A stretch of DNA of 64,000 nucleotides, from positions 62,001 to 126,000 of the forward strand of contig DAIPJH010000002.1 in assembly GCA_036770365.1 (NCBI GenBank), in the 5' to 3' direction. The DNA is from DAIPJH01 sp036770365. GTDB lineage: Bacteria; Pseudomonadota; Alphaproteobacteria; Rickettsiales; UBA998. Below the pieces are notes generated by a model. The model worked only from the letters and a program-made list of their open reading frames with translations, had not been told where the DNA came from and ran no database searches. Below, one piece after another: positions 44,155 to 52,302 of the stretch. Positions within the stretch are counted from its first letter, which is position 1; each line of letters opens with the position of its first letter. Position numbers and translations under genes: made by a program.

Positions 44155-44709
44155 CCCTTCAATCGCCTTCACGATGTTATCGCTATCAGGCGCAGTGGTA
44201 GAATTAAAATAATCAACGAGCTTGCCATCTTTTCCAACCAGATATTTATGGAAGTTCCATTTTGGAGATGAGCCAAAACCAAGCGTCTTGCTTGCCCAGA
44301 GATAAAATGGATGTGCGCCATCGCCTGAGACCACTTCCTTCGCCGCCATGGGGAACGTCACACCAAAATTGACCTTGCAGAAATTGGCGATTTCTTCGGC
44401 TGAACCAGGTTCTTGCCCACCAAAATCATTGCTCGGCACACCAATCACCACCAAACCTTTGTCTTTATAAGATTCATATAGGCGTTCCAATGCTTCATAT
44501 TGCGGAGTAAAACCACATTTTGATGCGGTATTGACAATCAACATCACTTTGCCTTTAAACTGCGATAACGGCAAAGGCTCTTCCTTTTGCAGCGTCTTGA
44601 AGCTGTAATCATAAGCTGACCCTTTTTGTGTTTCAGCCGCTTCGGCACGTTGAAACAACGATACAAACGGCGAGATCGCCAACATAGCAATAAAAATAAG
44701 AAAACGCAT
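44146..44709 (-). CDS. Glutathione peroxidase-family protein, exported
   Basis: 187 residues. Signal peptide FLIFIAMLAISPFVSLFQRAEA places it in the periplasm. The thioredoxin-fold GPx core has the peroxidatic Cys in NTASKCGFTPQYEALERLYESY, the tetrad region VIGVPSNDFGGQEPGS, FCKVNFGVTFPMAAKE and WNFHKYLVGKDG. The active residue is Cys, not Sec. The second Cys (IANFCKVNF) fits a thioredoxin-dependent peroxidase. It overlaps the eptA-like stop by nine bases, tail to tail. Confidence 0.9.
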   Translation of the reverse strand: MRFLIFIAMLAISPFVSLFQRAEAAETQKGSAYDYSFKTLQKEEPLPLSQFKGKVMLIVNTASKCGFTPQYEALERLYESYKDKGLVVIGVPSNDFGGQEPGSAEEIANFCKVNFGVTFPMAAKEVVSGDGAHPFYLWASKTLGFGSSPKWNFHKYLVGKDGKLVDYFNSTTAPDSDNIVKAIEGLL

Positions 44710-44836
44710 AGGTAGCCTCCTCGTTAAAACCTATGGCAATGATACACCCTACACATGAAAAATGTAATATAATCTTCATGAAACAACGCGTTGAACTATG
44801 CTATAATCCTTGCAAGTAAGACATAGGATTTACCAT

Positions 44837-45616
44837 ATGACCCCTGTCCCTAGACCATTTACGAATGCAGTTGGCGGCAATCCGCCTCAAAATGGCAGCA
44901 GTATGATTAATACGCCATCAGGAAGGGTAACAGCATCAAGGGTGGACTATCCCGACAGGTCTTCAACAGAATATTTTTTGCCACATGGATCTGGCAGCAT
45001 TAGCCATACTGAATATAGAGATCCAAGAACACATCAACCCACCAGCACCGTAGTTAGTGCGGTCGTTGGTGATGCAACCTATACCGCGACGACCAATGCA
45101 AACGGCTCAACGTCCTACACCGTCTCTGACGGCGGCGTCAATTCAAGCTCTCAAACCATAAGCTCACAGCAATTTTATCAACAATTAGATACTTCCATCG
45201 GACGTTATGATCCCAACTATAGCGCACTGATTCGCAATCAACTTCCAGCTAGAACCCCTGCGCCGCCTACACCGACAGCACCACAACCAACGGCAGGTAG
45301 CTGCGTCGCAGGCACATCCACCACGATTACCACCAATGGACATGCAGCAACGGTAACGATTTCCGCGCCAGGATATGCGCCAAACACTTCCCATTATGAA
45401 AATGGTCAACCATCACATCCAACACACCTCGCACAACAACCAGTCACAAGCCGCATCACGGGAAATCAATATTCTCCAGAGGTACATGCTGCCATCGGTG
45501 GCGTCGTACCCCCCGCATTAGCAAATCAAATTCGTCACAGTGCCGAACATTGCGGTGCGACAGTAACCATCGCCAATGTTGCGCCTTCTGATCAAACACG
45601 ACAGAATCGACGCTGA
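44837..45616 (+). CDS. Thr/Ser/Pro-rich orphan protein
   Basis: 259 residues from the ATG at 44837. An in-frame TTG at 44810 is weaker; AGGATT precedes the ATG. A TATAAT box lies at 44803-44808. No signal peptide or helix is visible. Thr, Ser, Asn and Pro dominate, with a linker ARTPAPPTPTAPQPT in the middle and two Cys (SCVAG, HCGATV). The first half has repeated beta-like segments (VVGDATYTATTNANGSTSYTV). I do not recognise it. It could be a surface or secreted protein. Confidence 0.6.
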   Translation: MTPVPRPFTNAVGGNPPQNGSSMINTPSGRVTASRVDYPDRSSTEYFLPHGSGSISHTEYRDPRTHQPTSTVVSAVVGDATYTATTNANGSTSYTVSDGGVNSSSQTISSQQFYQQLDTSIGRYDPNYSALIRNQLPARTPAPPTPTAPQPTAGSCVAGTSTTITTNGHAATVTISAPGYAPNTSHYENGQPSHPTHLAQQPVTSRITGNQYSPEVHAAIGGVVPPALANQIRHSAEHCGATVTIANVAPSDQTRQNRR

Positions 45617-45688
45617 CCCCAACACGAACTTATAGTCATTCCACTTAAAAACGAGACATTTTTAGAGTGGGCGGAAATGTTATAACAC

Positions 45689-45720
45689 AAAAAGGGCAAT
45701 TCTTTCGAATCGCCCTTTTT
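45689..45720. terminator. Bidirectional intrinsic terminator
   Basis: AAAAAGGGC at 45689-45697 pairs with GCCCTTTTT at 45712-45720. An inner ATTC/GAAT extends the stem, with a tetra-base TTTC loop. The A-run and T-run flank both sides, so it works in both directions. It lies between the convergent orphan gene and aceA. Confidence 0.85.
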
Positions 45721-45741
45721 GCTAGGATAAAATAAAAAATC

Positions 45742-47016
45742 CTAGTGAAACTGTTCTTCTTCCGTCGATCCTTTGAGCGCAGTGGTAGAGCTTTTACCAC
45801 CTGCAATCACTTGCGCGACCTCATCAAAGTAACCTGTGCCGACTTCACGTTGATGTTTCACAGCGGTGAAGCCTTTATCAGCCGCAGCGAATTCGCGTTC
45901 CTGCATTTCCACGTAGCCACTCATACCACTTGCTTTATATTTGCTTGCAAGGTCAAACATACCAAAATTGAGCATGTGGAAGCCTGCGAGTGTAATAAAC
46001 TGAAATTTATAGCCCATTGCGCCAAGTTCTTTTTGGAATTTTGCAATGGTCGCATCATCCAAGTTTTTCTTCCAGTTGAACGATGGCGAGCAGTTATAGG
46101 CAAGCATTTTATTTGGGAACTTCTTATGTATAGCCTCAGCAAATTTCTTTGCTTCTGCCAAATCAGGGGTGGAGGTTTCACACCAAATCAAATCAGCATA
46201 CGGAGCATACGCCAAACCACGCGCAATCGCGCACTCAATACCACCCTTTAGTACGAAGAAACCTTCTGCGGTGCGCTCACTGGTGACGAAGTCTTTATCC
46301 GCAGGGTCAATATCGCTGGTGATAAGAAACGCGCCGTTCGCATCGGTACGCGCCACCAAAATGGTCGGCACGTCCATCACATCCGCAGCAAGGCGTGCTG
46401 CTTTAAGTTTCTGCACAGCTTCTTGGGTTGGAATCAAGACTTTACCGCCCATATGACCGCATTTTTTTGCCGAAGCCAACTGATCTTCATAATGCACTCC
46501 TGCCGCGCCCGCTTCAATCATGCCCTTCATCAGCTCGTAAGCATTCAAATTGCCGCCGAAACCAGCTTCCGCATCCGCAACGATTGGCTGCATCCAGTCA
46601 ATTTTGCCTTTGCCCTCTGAATGGTCAATCTGATCTGCACGCAGCAAGCAATTATTGATACGCTTAACCACCAACGGTACAGAATTCGCAGGATACAGAC
46701 TCTGGTCAGGATACATCTCACCTGCCAAATTCGCATCCGCCGCCACCTGCCAGCCAGATAAATAAATCGCTTTTAGCCCAGCGCGCACTTGCTGCATCGC
46801 CATATTGCCCGTGAGCGCGCCGAGCGCATTCACATACGCTTCGGTATTCAAATAATGCCATAATTTTTCAGCCGTCAAACGTGCGATACTATATTCAATA
46901 TGCACCGAACCTCGCAGACGCTCAACATCCGCCGCACTATAATCACGCGTAATCCCCTTCCAACGAGCAGAAGTTTTCCAATCTTTTTCAATTTCATTTA
47001 CCGAACGCAGTGACAT
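45742..47016 (-). CDS. aceA: Isocitrate lyase
   Basis: Splits isocitrate into glyoxylate and succinate, the first step of the glyoxylate shunt. 424 residues, the usual length. WKGITRDYSAADVERLRGS at the start, SGWQVAADANLAGEMYPDQSLYP, DAEAGFGGNLNAYELMKGMIEAGAAGVHYEDQL, the catalytic KKCGHMGGKVLIPT, and YNCSPSFNWKK. The start is fixed by an excellent AAGGAGATTA eight bases upstream, which is also part of a possible sequestering hairpin. Malate synthase is not in this window. Confidence 0.97.
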   Translation of the reverse strand: MSLRSVNEIEKDWKTSARWKGITRDYSAADVERLRGSVHIEYSIARLTAEKLWHYLNTEAYVNALGALTGNMAMQQVRAGLKAIYLSGWQVAADANLAGEMYPDQSLYPANSVPLVVKRINNCLLRADQIDHSEGKGKIDWMQPIVADAEAGFGGNLNAYELMKGMIEAGAAGVHYEDQLASAKKCGHMGGKVLIPTQEAVQKLKAARLAADVMDVPTILVARTDANGAFLITSDIDPADKDFVTSERTAEGFFVLKGGIECAIARGLAYAPYADLIWCETSTPDLAEAKKFAEAIHKKFPNKMLAYNCSPSFNWKKNLDDATIAKFQKELGAMGYKFQFITLAGFHMLNFGMFDLASKYKASGMSGYVEMQEREFAAADKGFTAVKHQREVGTGYFDEVAQVIAGGKSSTTALKGSTEEEQFH

Positions 47017-47078
47017 AGCTTAATCTCCTTGAGCTTTACTTTAGTAGTACCAAACAATACTACTTTGCGGGGAGATTA
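47017..47078 (-). promoter_or_regulatory. aceA leader: hairpin covering the ribosome-binding site
   Basis: In the aceA mRNA sense, TAATCTCC (47078-47071) is complementary to GGAGATTA (47028-47021), which is the Shine-Dalgarno sequence. An inner stem AGTAGTA/TACTACT (47064-47058 and 47049-47043) closes an 8-base loop. Together these form a two-part hairpin that would hide the start site. Function inferred. Confidence 0.5.
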
Positions 47079-47311
47079 GAACGCATTTTAATTAAAATTG
47101 TTTTAATTGTGGGGATTTTTTTGATGCGGTGCGACAAGTTGGTAGAATATTTTACCATAATGGCCGATATATTCTTTGGGTAGGATACGCGCAATGTGAT
47201 AAATATCGTTTTCAGGCTCACTTGCGTACGCCTTTATCGTGCGCAAAAATTGTACACATGCTTGTTAAAATGTTCAAAACACTGCTGCCAACAAAACAGC
47301 TGCGTCATAGT
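47079..47311. other. Intergenic region between aceA and ubiK
   Basis: About 230 bases with the aceA promoter and the ubiK 3' end. I see runs of A/T near 47085-47130 but no clear gene. A 71-codon reading frame across it (47129-47344) has no ribosome site and overlaps ubiK, so I do not call it. Confidence 0.4.
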
Positions 47312-47557
47312 TTATTCTTTAACGGTTGTTTTCTTCGCCTTTGATTCCTTGAGTGCCGCGACTTCTTCGCGCAACGCCTCAACCTCGGCACGCAAACCAT
47401 CAAGTTCATCACGCTGCACAATATTAGCTTTGAGCAACCAGCGTTCCATCTGCGCGGCAACCATAGACTCCATCTCGCGCTTCGCATCAAAAAGCACGCC
47501 TGTTGCCGATGATGCTATCCTTGCCACGTCTTCAAAGAATTTGCTGTCTTTTTGCAT
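47312..47557 (-). CDS. ubiK: Ubiquinone biosynthesis accessory factor UbiK
   Basis: 81-residue protein of the BMFP/YqiC family. Amphipathic N-terminal half (FFEDVARIASSATGVLFDAKREMESMVAAQMERWL) and a coiled-coil C-terminus (LDGLRAEVEALREEVAALKESKAKK). UbiK assists UbiJ and the Ubi hydroxylase complex in aerobic ubiquinone synthesis. Location next to the divergent lgt-side operon is typical for Alphaproteobacteria. Ends KTTVKE. Confidence 0.88.
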   Translation of the reverse strand: MQKDSKFFEDVARIASSATGVLFDAKREMESMVAAQMERWLLKANIVQRDELDGLRAEVEALREEVAALKESKAKKTTVKE

Positions 47558-47603
47558 AAGAAACCCTTGCTTATATTGTGATGTACGAAAATCCCTTTTA
47601 CGC

Positions 47604-47609
47604 TATAAT
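47604..47609 (+). promoter_or_regulatory. -10-like box upstream of hldD
   Basis: TATAAT preceded by GC in the divergent ubiK/hldD gap, 35 bases before the hldD ATG. A matching -35 was not obvious. Confidence 0.4.
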
Positions 47610-47644
47610 CACGTGAATGTCATTATCTGAGAGGACATGCTGCA

Positions 47645-48640
47645 ATGAAAACATATCTAGTAACTGGTGGCGCAGGATTTATCGGCTCTAACATTGCGGC
47701 GGCACTAACCACCCATTACCCCCATGCACGTATTGTTCTGTGTGACGCTTATGGCGAATCAGAAAAATGGCGTAATAACGTTAAGCACCCTGTTGATGAA
47801 ATTATCTCGCCAGATGAATTGTTTTATTGGTTAGAACATAACGCCGACACATTAGATGCGATTGTGCATATGGGCGCGATTTCTTCTACCACTGAAACCG
47901 ATGCTGACTTAATTCTAGAAACCAATTTTACATTACCAAAAATGTTACGTGCTTGGAGTATTGAGCATGCTAAACGCTTTATTTATGCATCCTCAGGTTC
48001 GACCTACGGCGCGGGGGAACATGGTTTTGATGATGATTTCTCGGTTTCCTACCAACTTAAACTCAAGCCTCTCAATGCGTATGCTTTCAGCAAACGTGCG
48101 TTTGATTATTTTCTTGCACGTTCAATTGGGCGAGGAGAAACACAGCCTACACAACAAGTCGGTTTAAAATTTTTCAATGTGTATGGCCCAAATGAATATC
48201 ATAAAGAAGAGCAGAAAAGCGTGGTTGCACAGATTTATCCACACGCCTCCAAAGGTCGTCCTGTGCATTTGTTTCATTCTTACCATCCTGATTATAAAGA
48301 CGGAGGGCAGTTACGTGACTTTATTTATGTTAAAGACTGCGTGAGCGTTGTGCTATGGTTACTTGATAACCCGACCGTAAACGGCTTGTTCAATGTTGGC
48401 ACAGGCAAGGCACGCAGCTTTAATGATCTAGCCAATGCTACCTTTGCTGCCGTGGGCAAAGAACCACATATCACCTATATGGATATGCCTGAAAGCATGA
48501 AAAACAAATATCAGTATTTCACTGAAGCCAAAATGGATCGCTTAAGAGCAGCAGGCTACGATAAACCCTTTACCAGCTTGGAAGATGGGATTAAGGATTA
48601 TGTACAGAATTATCTGATGCAACCCGACCCTTATCTCTAG
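47645..48640 (+). CDS. hldD: ADP-L-glycero-D-manno-heptose 6-epimerase
   Basis: Epimerises ADP-D-glycero-D-manno-heptose to the L-glycero form used in LPS inner core. 331-residue extended short-chain dehydrogenase. NAD(P) loop VTGGAGFIGSNIAAAL at the start, HMGAISSTTETDADLI (the HldD-specific ISSTTE), YASSGSTYG, and the Tyr/Lys pair in LNAYAFSKRAFDYFL. FFNVYGPNEYHK and LRDFIYVKDCV follow. GAGG precedes the ATG. It is seven bases before lgt, which is unusual placement for an LPS core gene. Confidence 0.93.
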   Translation: MKTYLVTGGAGFIGSNIAAALTTHYPHARIVLCDAYGESEKWRNNVKHPVDEIISPDELFYWLEHNADTLDAIVHMGAISSTTETDADLILETNFTLPKMLRAWSIEHAKRFIYASSGSTYGAGEHGFDDDFSVSYQLKLKPLNAYAFSKRAFDYFLARSIGRGETQPTQQVGLKFFNVYGPNEYHKEEQKSVVAQIYPHASKGRPVHLFHSYHPDYKDGGQLRDFIYVKDCVSVVLWLLDNPTVNGLFNVGTGKARSFNDLANATFAAVGKEPHITYMDMPESMKNKYQYFTEAKMDRLRAAGYDKPFTSLEDGIKDYVQNYLMQPDPYL

Positions 48641-48647
48641 CACTACT

Positions 48648-49466
48648 ATGCTCGCAGGATTATTACTCAGCTTTCCTCACATCGACCCTGTACTGGTACA
48701 GTTGGGGCCTTTGGCGATAAGATGGTATTCACTCGCTTATATTGCGGGGATTTTGGGTGGCTGTTGGTGGCTTGGACGTGTTGATGCCAAAACATTCTCG
48801 CCGTTACTCAATGATGCACAACGCGAAGATGTCGTTGTATGGGCGATCGTAGGGATAGTCTTGGGAGGGAGGATCGGTTATATTCTCTTCTATAATCTTT
48901 CTTATTTTCTAGAGCATCCTACGGACATGATCAAACTCTGGGAAGGCGGCATGTCTTTTCATGGGGGATTACTAGGCGTAATTATTAGTTTTATGCTGTT
49001 TGCGCGTAAACATAAATTACATTTTTTTCCATTAATGGACAGAATTGCGTGTGTAACACCTATAGGACTTTTTTTTGGCAGGCTCGCTAATTTTGTGAAT
49101 GGCGAGCTGTATGGGCGTATCAGTGATGTTTCGTGGGCCATGATCTTCCCTCGTGGCGGGGAGTTGCCACGCCATCCAAGCCAACTTTATGAAGCATTCG
49201 CCGAGGGTATTTTACTCTTTATATTTCTAAACTTACTGCTTAAAAAAACATCTGCGTACTACACTGGCATGCTATGCGGTGCGTTTCTTGCGGGATACGG
49301 CGTCTGTCGCTTTATCATTGAATATGCAAGAGAACCTGACGCACAACTCGGTCTCCTCTTCTCCTTCATCAGCATGGGGCAGATTTTATGCCTGCCAATG
49401 ATTGCTTATGGAAGCTGGCTGATGGCAACCAGCAAACAACGGTCACGTGCTTATGTCACTCCATAA
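48648..49466 (+). CDS. lgt: Prolipoprotein diacylglyceryl transferase
   Basis: Transfers diacylglyceryl from phosphatidylglycerol to the lipobox Cys of prolipoproteins. 272 residues with seven membrane helices. It has IRWYSLAYIAGILGG, GGRIGYILFYN, the signature around WEGGMSFHGGLLG, RLANFVNGELYGR and HPSQLYEA. It follows hldD by seven bases and overlaps the midA-like gene. Confidence 0.95.
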   Translation: MLAGLLLSFPHIDPVLVQLGPLAIRWYSLAYIAGILGGCWWLGRVDAKTFSPLLNDAQREDVVVWAIVGIVLGGRIGYILFYNLSYFLEHPTDMIKLWEGGMSFHGGLLGVIISFMLFARKHKLHFFPLMDRIACVTPIGLFFGRLANFVNGELYGRISDVSWAMIFPRGGELPRHPSQLYEAFAEGILLFIFLNLLLKKTSAYYTGMLCGAFLAGYGVCRFIIEYAREPDAQLGLLFSFISMGQILCLPMIAYGSWLMATSKQRSRAYVTP

Positions 49467-50529
49467 CCTCATTGTACAGCGTATCCATGAAAAAGGTGCA
49501 ATAAGCGTGGCGGACTATATGGAGCTAGCACTAAGCCACCCCGAATATGGCTATTACATGAACCACGACCCCTTTGGCAGCAAGGGTGATTTTACCACTG
49601 CACCCGAAATAAGCCAGATTTTTGGTGAATTGATTGGTGCATGGGCAGCAATGTTATGGGCGCAGATGGGCGGCGGCGAAATAGCACTGATTGAACTTGG
49701 ACCTGGACGCGGGACACTGATGCGTGATGCACTTCGCGCCACCCGTAACATTCCAAGCTTTCATGATCATCTTTGCGTGTCGTTGGTCGATATGTCGCCC
49801 TCACTACGCAATTTCCAACAAGCTACCCTCACAGACATCCACCCACGCATCCACTGGCATCCTGATCTAGAAGAACTACCCAATATGCCAGCGATCTTCA
49901 TCGCCAATGAGTTTTTTGATGCGCTCCCTATCCACCAATATATCCGCACTCATGAAGGACTAAAGGAAAAAATGGTGGGCATTGATAATGAAAACCCTGA
50001 AAAACTTCGTTTTACCATCAAACAACTCGGACTAAGCCTCGTTAAAGGTGGTGCGTATAGTGACGACGGAGCGGTGATTGAAACTTGTCCTGCCGCACGC
50101 GAAGTCATATACACCATTGCAGCGCATCTTAAAACCTACGGAGGCGCAGGACTTGCAATAGATTATGGCTATGTCGGCGGTAGTCGCGGCAACACACTAC
50201 AAGCCGTTAAAAAACATGGCTTTCATCCCGTACTAGAAAACGCAGGTGAAGCAGACATCACAGCCCATGTGGATTTTGATATGCTCGCAGCAGCGGCAGA
50301 AGAATCAGGTATTTTTCACCACGGTGTGATTTCACAAGGAACTTTTTTGATGCGACTTGGTGCAGAAATGCGAACGCAAGTTTTGCTGCGTAATGCTTCA
50401 GACACTCAAAAAGAAGACATTATCACCAGCGTAAAACGACTTATTATGCCTGAGCATATGGGTGAATTATTTAAGGTCATCAGTTTTACCTCTAACCCCA
50501 ACATCATTCCCGCAGGATTTGAACAATGA
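49453..50529 (+). CDS. MidA/NDUFAF7-family SAM-dependent methyltransferase
   Basis: 358 residues from the ATG at 49453 (a GTG at 49447 is possible). Opening block ISVADYMELALSHPEYGYYMNHDPFGSKGDFTTAPEISQIFGELIGAW is the family hallmark (COG1565). SAM loop LIELGPGRGTLMRDALR near 78, IFIANEFFDALPI, GLAIDYGYV, and ADITAHVDFDMLAAAAEESG. The mitochondrial relative dimethylates an Arg in complex I NDUFS2, so an Arg methyltransferase role in complex I assembly is plausible. It overlaps lgt by 14 bases and pgeF by 4. Confidence 0.9.
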   Translation: MSLHNLIVQRIHEKGAISVADYMELALSHPEYGYYMNHDPFGSKGDFTTAPEISQIFGELIGAWAAMLWAQMGGGEIALIELGPGRGTLMRDALRATRNIPSFHDHLCVSLVDMSPSLRNFQQATLTDIHPRIHWHPDLEELPNMPAIFIANEFFDALPIHQYIRTHEGLKEKMVGIDNENPEKLRFTIKQLGLSLVKGGAYSDDGAVIETCPAAREVIYTIAAHLKTYGGAGLAIDYGYVGGSRGNTLQAVKKHGFHPVLENAGEADITAHVDFDMLAAAAEESGIFHHGVISQGTFLMRLGAEMRTQVLLRNASDTQKEDIITSVKRLIMPEHMGELFKVISFTSNPNIIPAGFEQ

Positions 50530-51290
50530 CCCAACCCATTCACGCACGTAAACTACAAGAAATTGGTAGCATCACGCACGGATTTTTTACGCGCACAGGC
50601 GGTGTGAGTGAAGGACTCTATTCTGGTCTTAATTGCGGCGTTGGGTCAAAAGATAAGCCTGAATCTGTGCAGGAAAATCGCGCTCGCGTGCAGGAAACAC
50701 TGGGCGCAGAGCAACTCGTAAGCCTTTATCAAACCCATAGCCCAGATGCGGTAATCGTCACACAAAATTGGGCAGGCACACCACCGCAAGCGGACGCCTT
50801 AGTCACAAATCAAACAGGGATTGCACTTGGTATTCTCACCGCAGACTGCGTTCCTGTATTATTTTGTGATCCAACCTTACGCGTCATTGGTGCAGCTCAT
50901 GCTGGCTGGAAAGGTGCGATCGCAGGCGTTACGGACAACACCATCCTCGCTATGGAAACACTCGGCGCGAAACGAGAAAATATCACCTGCGCAATTGGTC
51001 CTTGCATTGGCTATGATTCCTATGAAGTAAGCGAAGATTTTTTAACGCCCTTTCTCACTCTTGATGCTCATAACACAAGATTCTTTAAACAAAACAAGCA
51101 AAAAAGCTGGTATTTTGATATTCGTGGCTTTGTGCAAACAAAACTTGCGAGGGCAGGGATAAATTTGCTAGAAGTGTTGCCCCATGATACCTACAAGGAT
51201 ACATCCTTGTTCTACAGCTATCGCCGCACTTGTCACAAACAAGAACCCGACTATGGCAGGCAGATTTCCGCCATCATGCTAAAAGATTAA
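50526..51290 (+). CDS. pgeF: Purine nucleoside/peptidoglycan-editing YfiH-type protein (PgeF)
   Basis: 254 residues of the CNF1/YfiH (DUF152, laccase-like) fold. ITHGFFTRTGGVSEGLYSGLNCG at the start, YQTHSPDAV, ADCVPVLFCDP with metal-binding Cys, AAHAGWKGAIAGV (metal-binding His), IGPCIGYDSYEV. E. coli YfiH edits peptidoglycan by removing L-Ser added in place of L-Ala; some members are purine nucleoside phosphorylase/adenosine deaminase. The lgt-midA-pgeF run is conserved in Alphaproteobacteria. Confidence 0.9.
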   Translation: MTQPIHARKLQEIGSITHGFFTRTGGVSEGLYSGLNCGVGSKDKPESVQENRARVQETLGAEQLVSLYQTHSPDAVIVTQNWAGTPPQADALVTNQTGIALGILTADCVPVLFCDPTLRVIGAAHAGWKGAIAGVTDNTILAMETLGAKRENITCAIGPCIGYDSYEVSEDFLTPFLTLDAHNTRFFKQNKQKSWYFDIRGFVQTKLARAGINLLEVLPHDTYKDTSLFYSYRRTCHKQEPDYGRQISAIMLKD

Positions 51291-51327
51291 AAAAAACGAA
51301 CAGTAATATCAATTTTCGAGGCAAATT

Positions 51328-52200
51328 ATGACCATTATCCCTTTTGACGACCGCGACGGCTTTATTTGGATGAACGGCGCATTGGTCGCATGGCGCGAAG
51401 CAAAAGTGCATGTGCTGAACCATGGCCTACATTATGCAAGCTCTGTCTTTGAAGGTGTGCGTGTTTATAACGGTAAAATTTTTAAATGCACTGAACATAG
51501 TACACGCTTGAAAAAGTCTGCAGAATTACTGGGTTTTGAAGTGCCTTATACCGTTGCCGAAATTGACTCCGCATGCCATGAGGCGGTCAAAGCGAATAAT
51601 GTTGAAAATGGCTACATCCGTCCCGTGGCATGGCGCGGCAGCGAAATGATGGCTATTTCTGCGCAACATAGCAAAATCCATATGGCGGTGGCAGCGTGGA
51701 GCTGGCCTGCATATTTCTCAGATGAAGCACGTAAACGTGGCTTGAAACTTGCGATTTCTGACTGGCGTCGTCCTGCACCCAACACCGCACCAACCGCCAG
51801 TAAAGCGGCAGGACTCTATATGATCTGCACCATGTCAAAGCATAAAGCTGAACGTGAAGGCTTTGAAGATGCGCTCATGCTGGATTATCGCGGTTATATT
51901 GCCGAAGCAACGGGTGCAAATATCTTCCTCGTGATCGACGGTGAACTCCATACCCCAACACCTGATTGCTTTCTAGATGGGATTACCCGTCGCACCGTCA
52001 TTGACCTCGCACACAAGGCTGGAATTAACGTCATCGAACGCCATATCATGCCTAATGAACTTGATGGTGTTCAAGAAGTATTTTTGACGGGTACAGCCGC
52101 AGAAGTCACACCTGTAGGACAAATTGGCGATTTTCATTTTACCGTAGGTGCAATAACCCACCAATTAATGGATGCGTACCATCAGTTAGTACGGTCATAA
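51328..52200 (+). CDS. ilvE: Branched-chain amino acid aminotransferase
   Basis: PLP fold type IV transaminase of 290 residues for Leu/Ile/Val. WMNGALVAWREAKVHVLNHGLHYASSVFEG at the start, then RPVAWRGSEMM, the Schiff-base Lys in PTASKAAGLY, EATGANIFLVIDGELHTP, and VFLTGTAAEVTPVGQIGD. Length close to the roughly 290-310 of bacterial IlvE. It is separated by 37 bases from pgeF and may share its transcript. The next gene, lptD, has its own leader. Confidence 0.94.
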   Translation: MTIIPFDDRDGFIWMNGALVAWREAKVHVLNHGLHYASSVFEGVRVYNGKIFKCTEHSTRLKKSAELLGFEVPYTVAEIDSACHEAVKANNVENGYIRPVAWRGSEMMAISAQHSKIHMAVAAWSWPAYFSDEARKRGLKLAISDWRRPAPNTAPTASKAAGLYMICTMSKHKAEREGFEDALMLDYRGYIAEATGANIFLVIDGELHTPTPDCFLDGITRRTVIDLAHKAGINVIERHIMPNELDGVQEVFLTGTAAEVTPVGQIGDFHFTVGAITHQLMDAYHQLVRS

Positions 52201-52224
52201 ATAGTACGATCGTAAAAATTGATG

Positions 52225-52238
52225 GTTAAAGTTATACT
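52225..52238 (+). promoter_or_regulatory. Promoter-like motif before lptD
   Basis: GTTAAAGT directly followed by TATACT, about 65 bases before the lptD ATG. A close variant of the motifs at 37931 and 57304. Confidence 0.3.
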
Positions 52239-52302
52239 CTTATGCAAATAATATTGCACCATCAATTGCTTCTGCTACAAGATATAGTGGTTCTTGTCGC
52301 AC

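Noticed and set aside
47129..47344. 71-codon reading frame in the aceA-ubiK gap
   Set aside because: No ribosome site, odd composition, and overlap with ubiK on the other strand.
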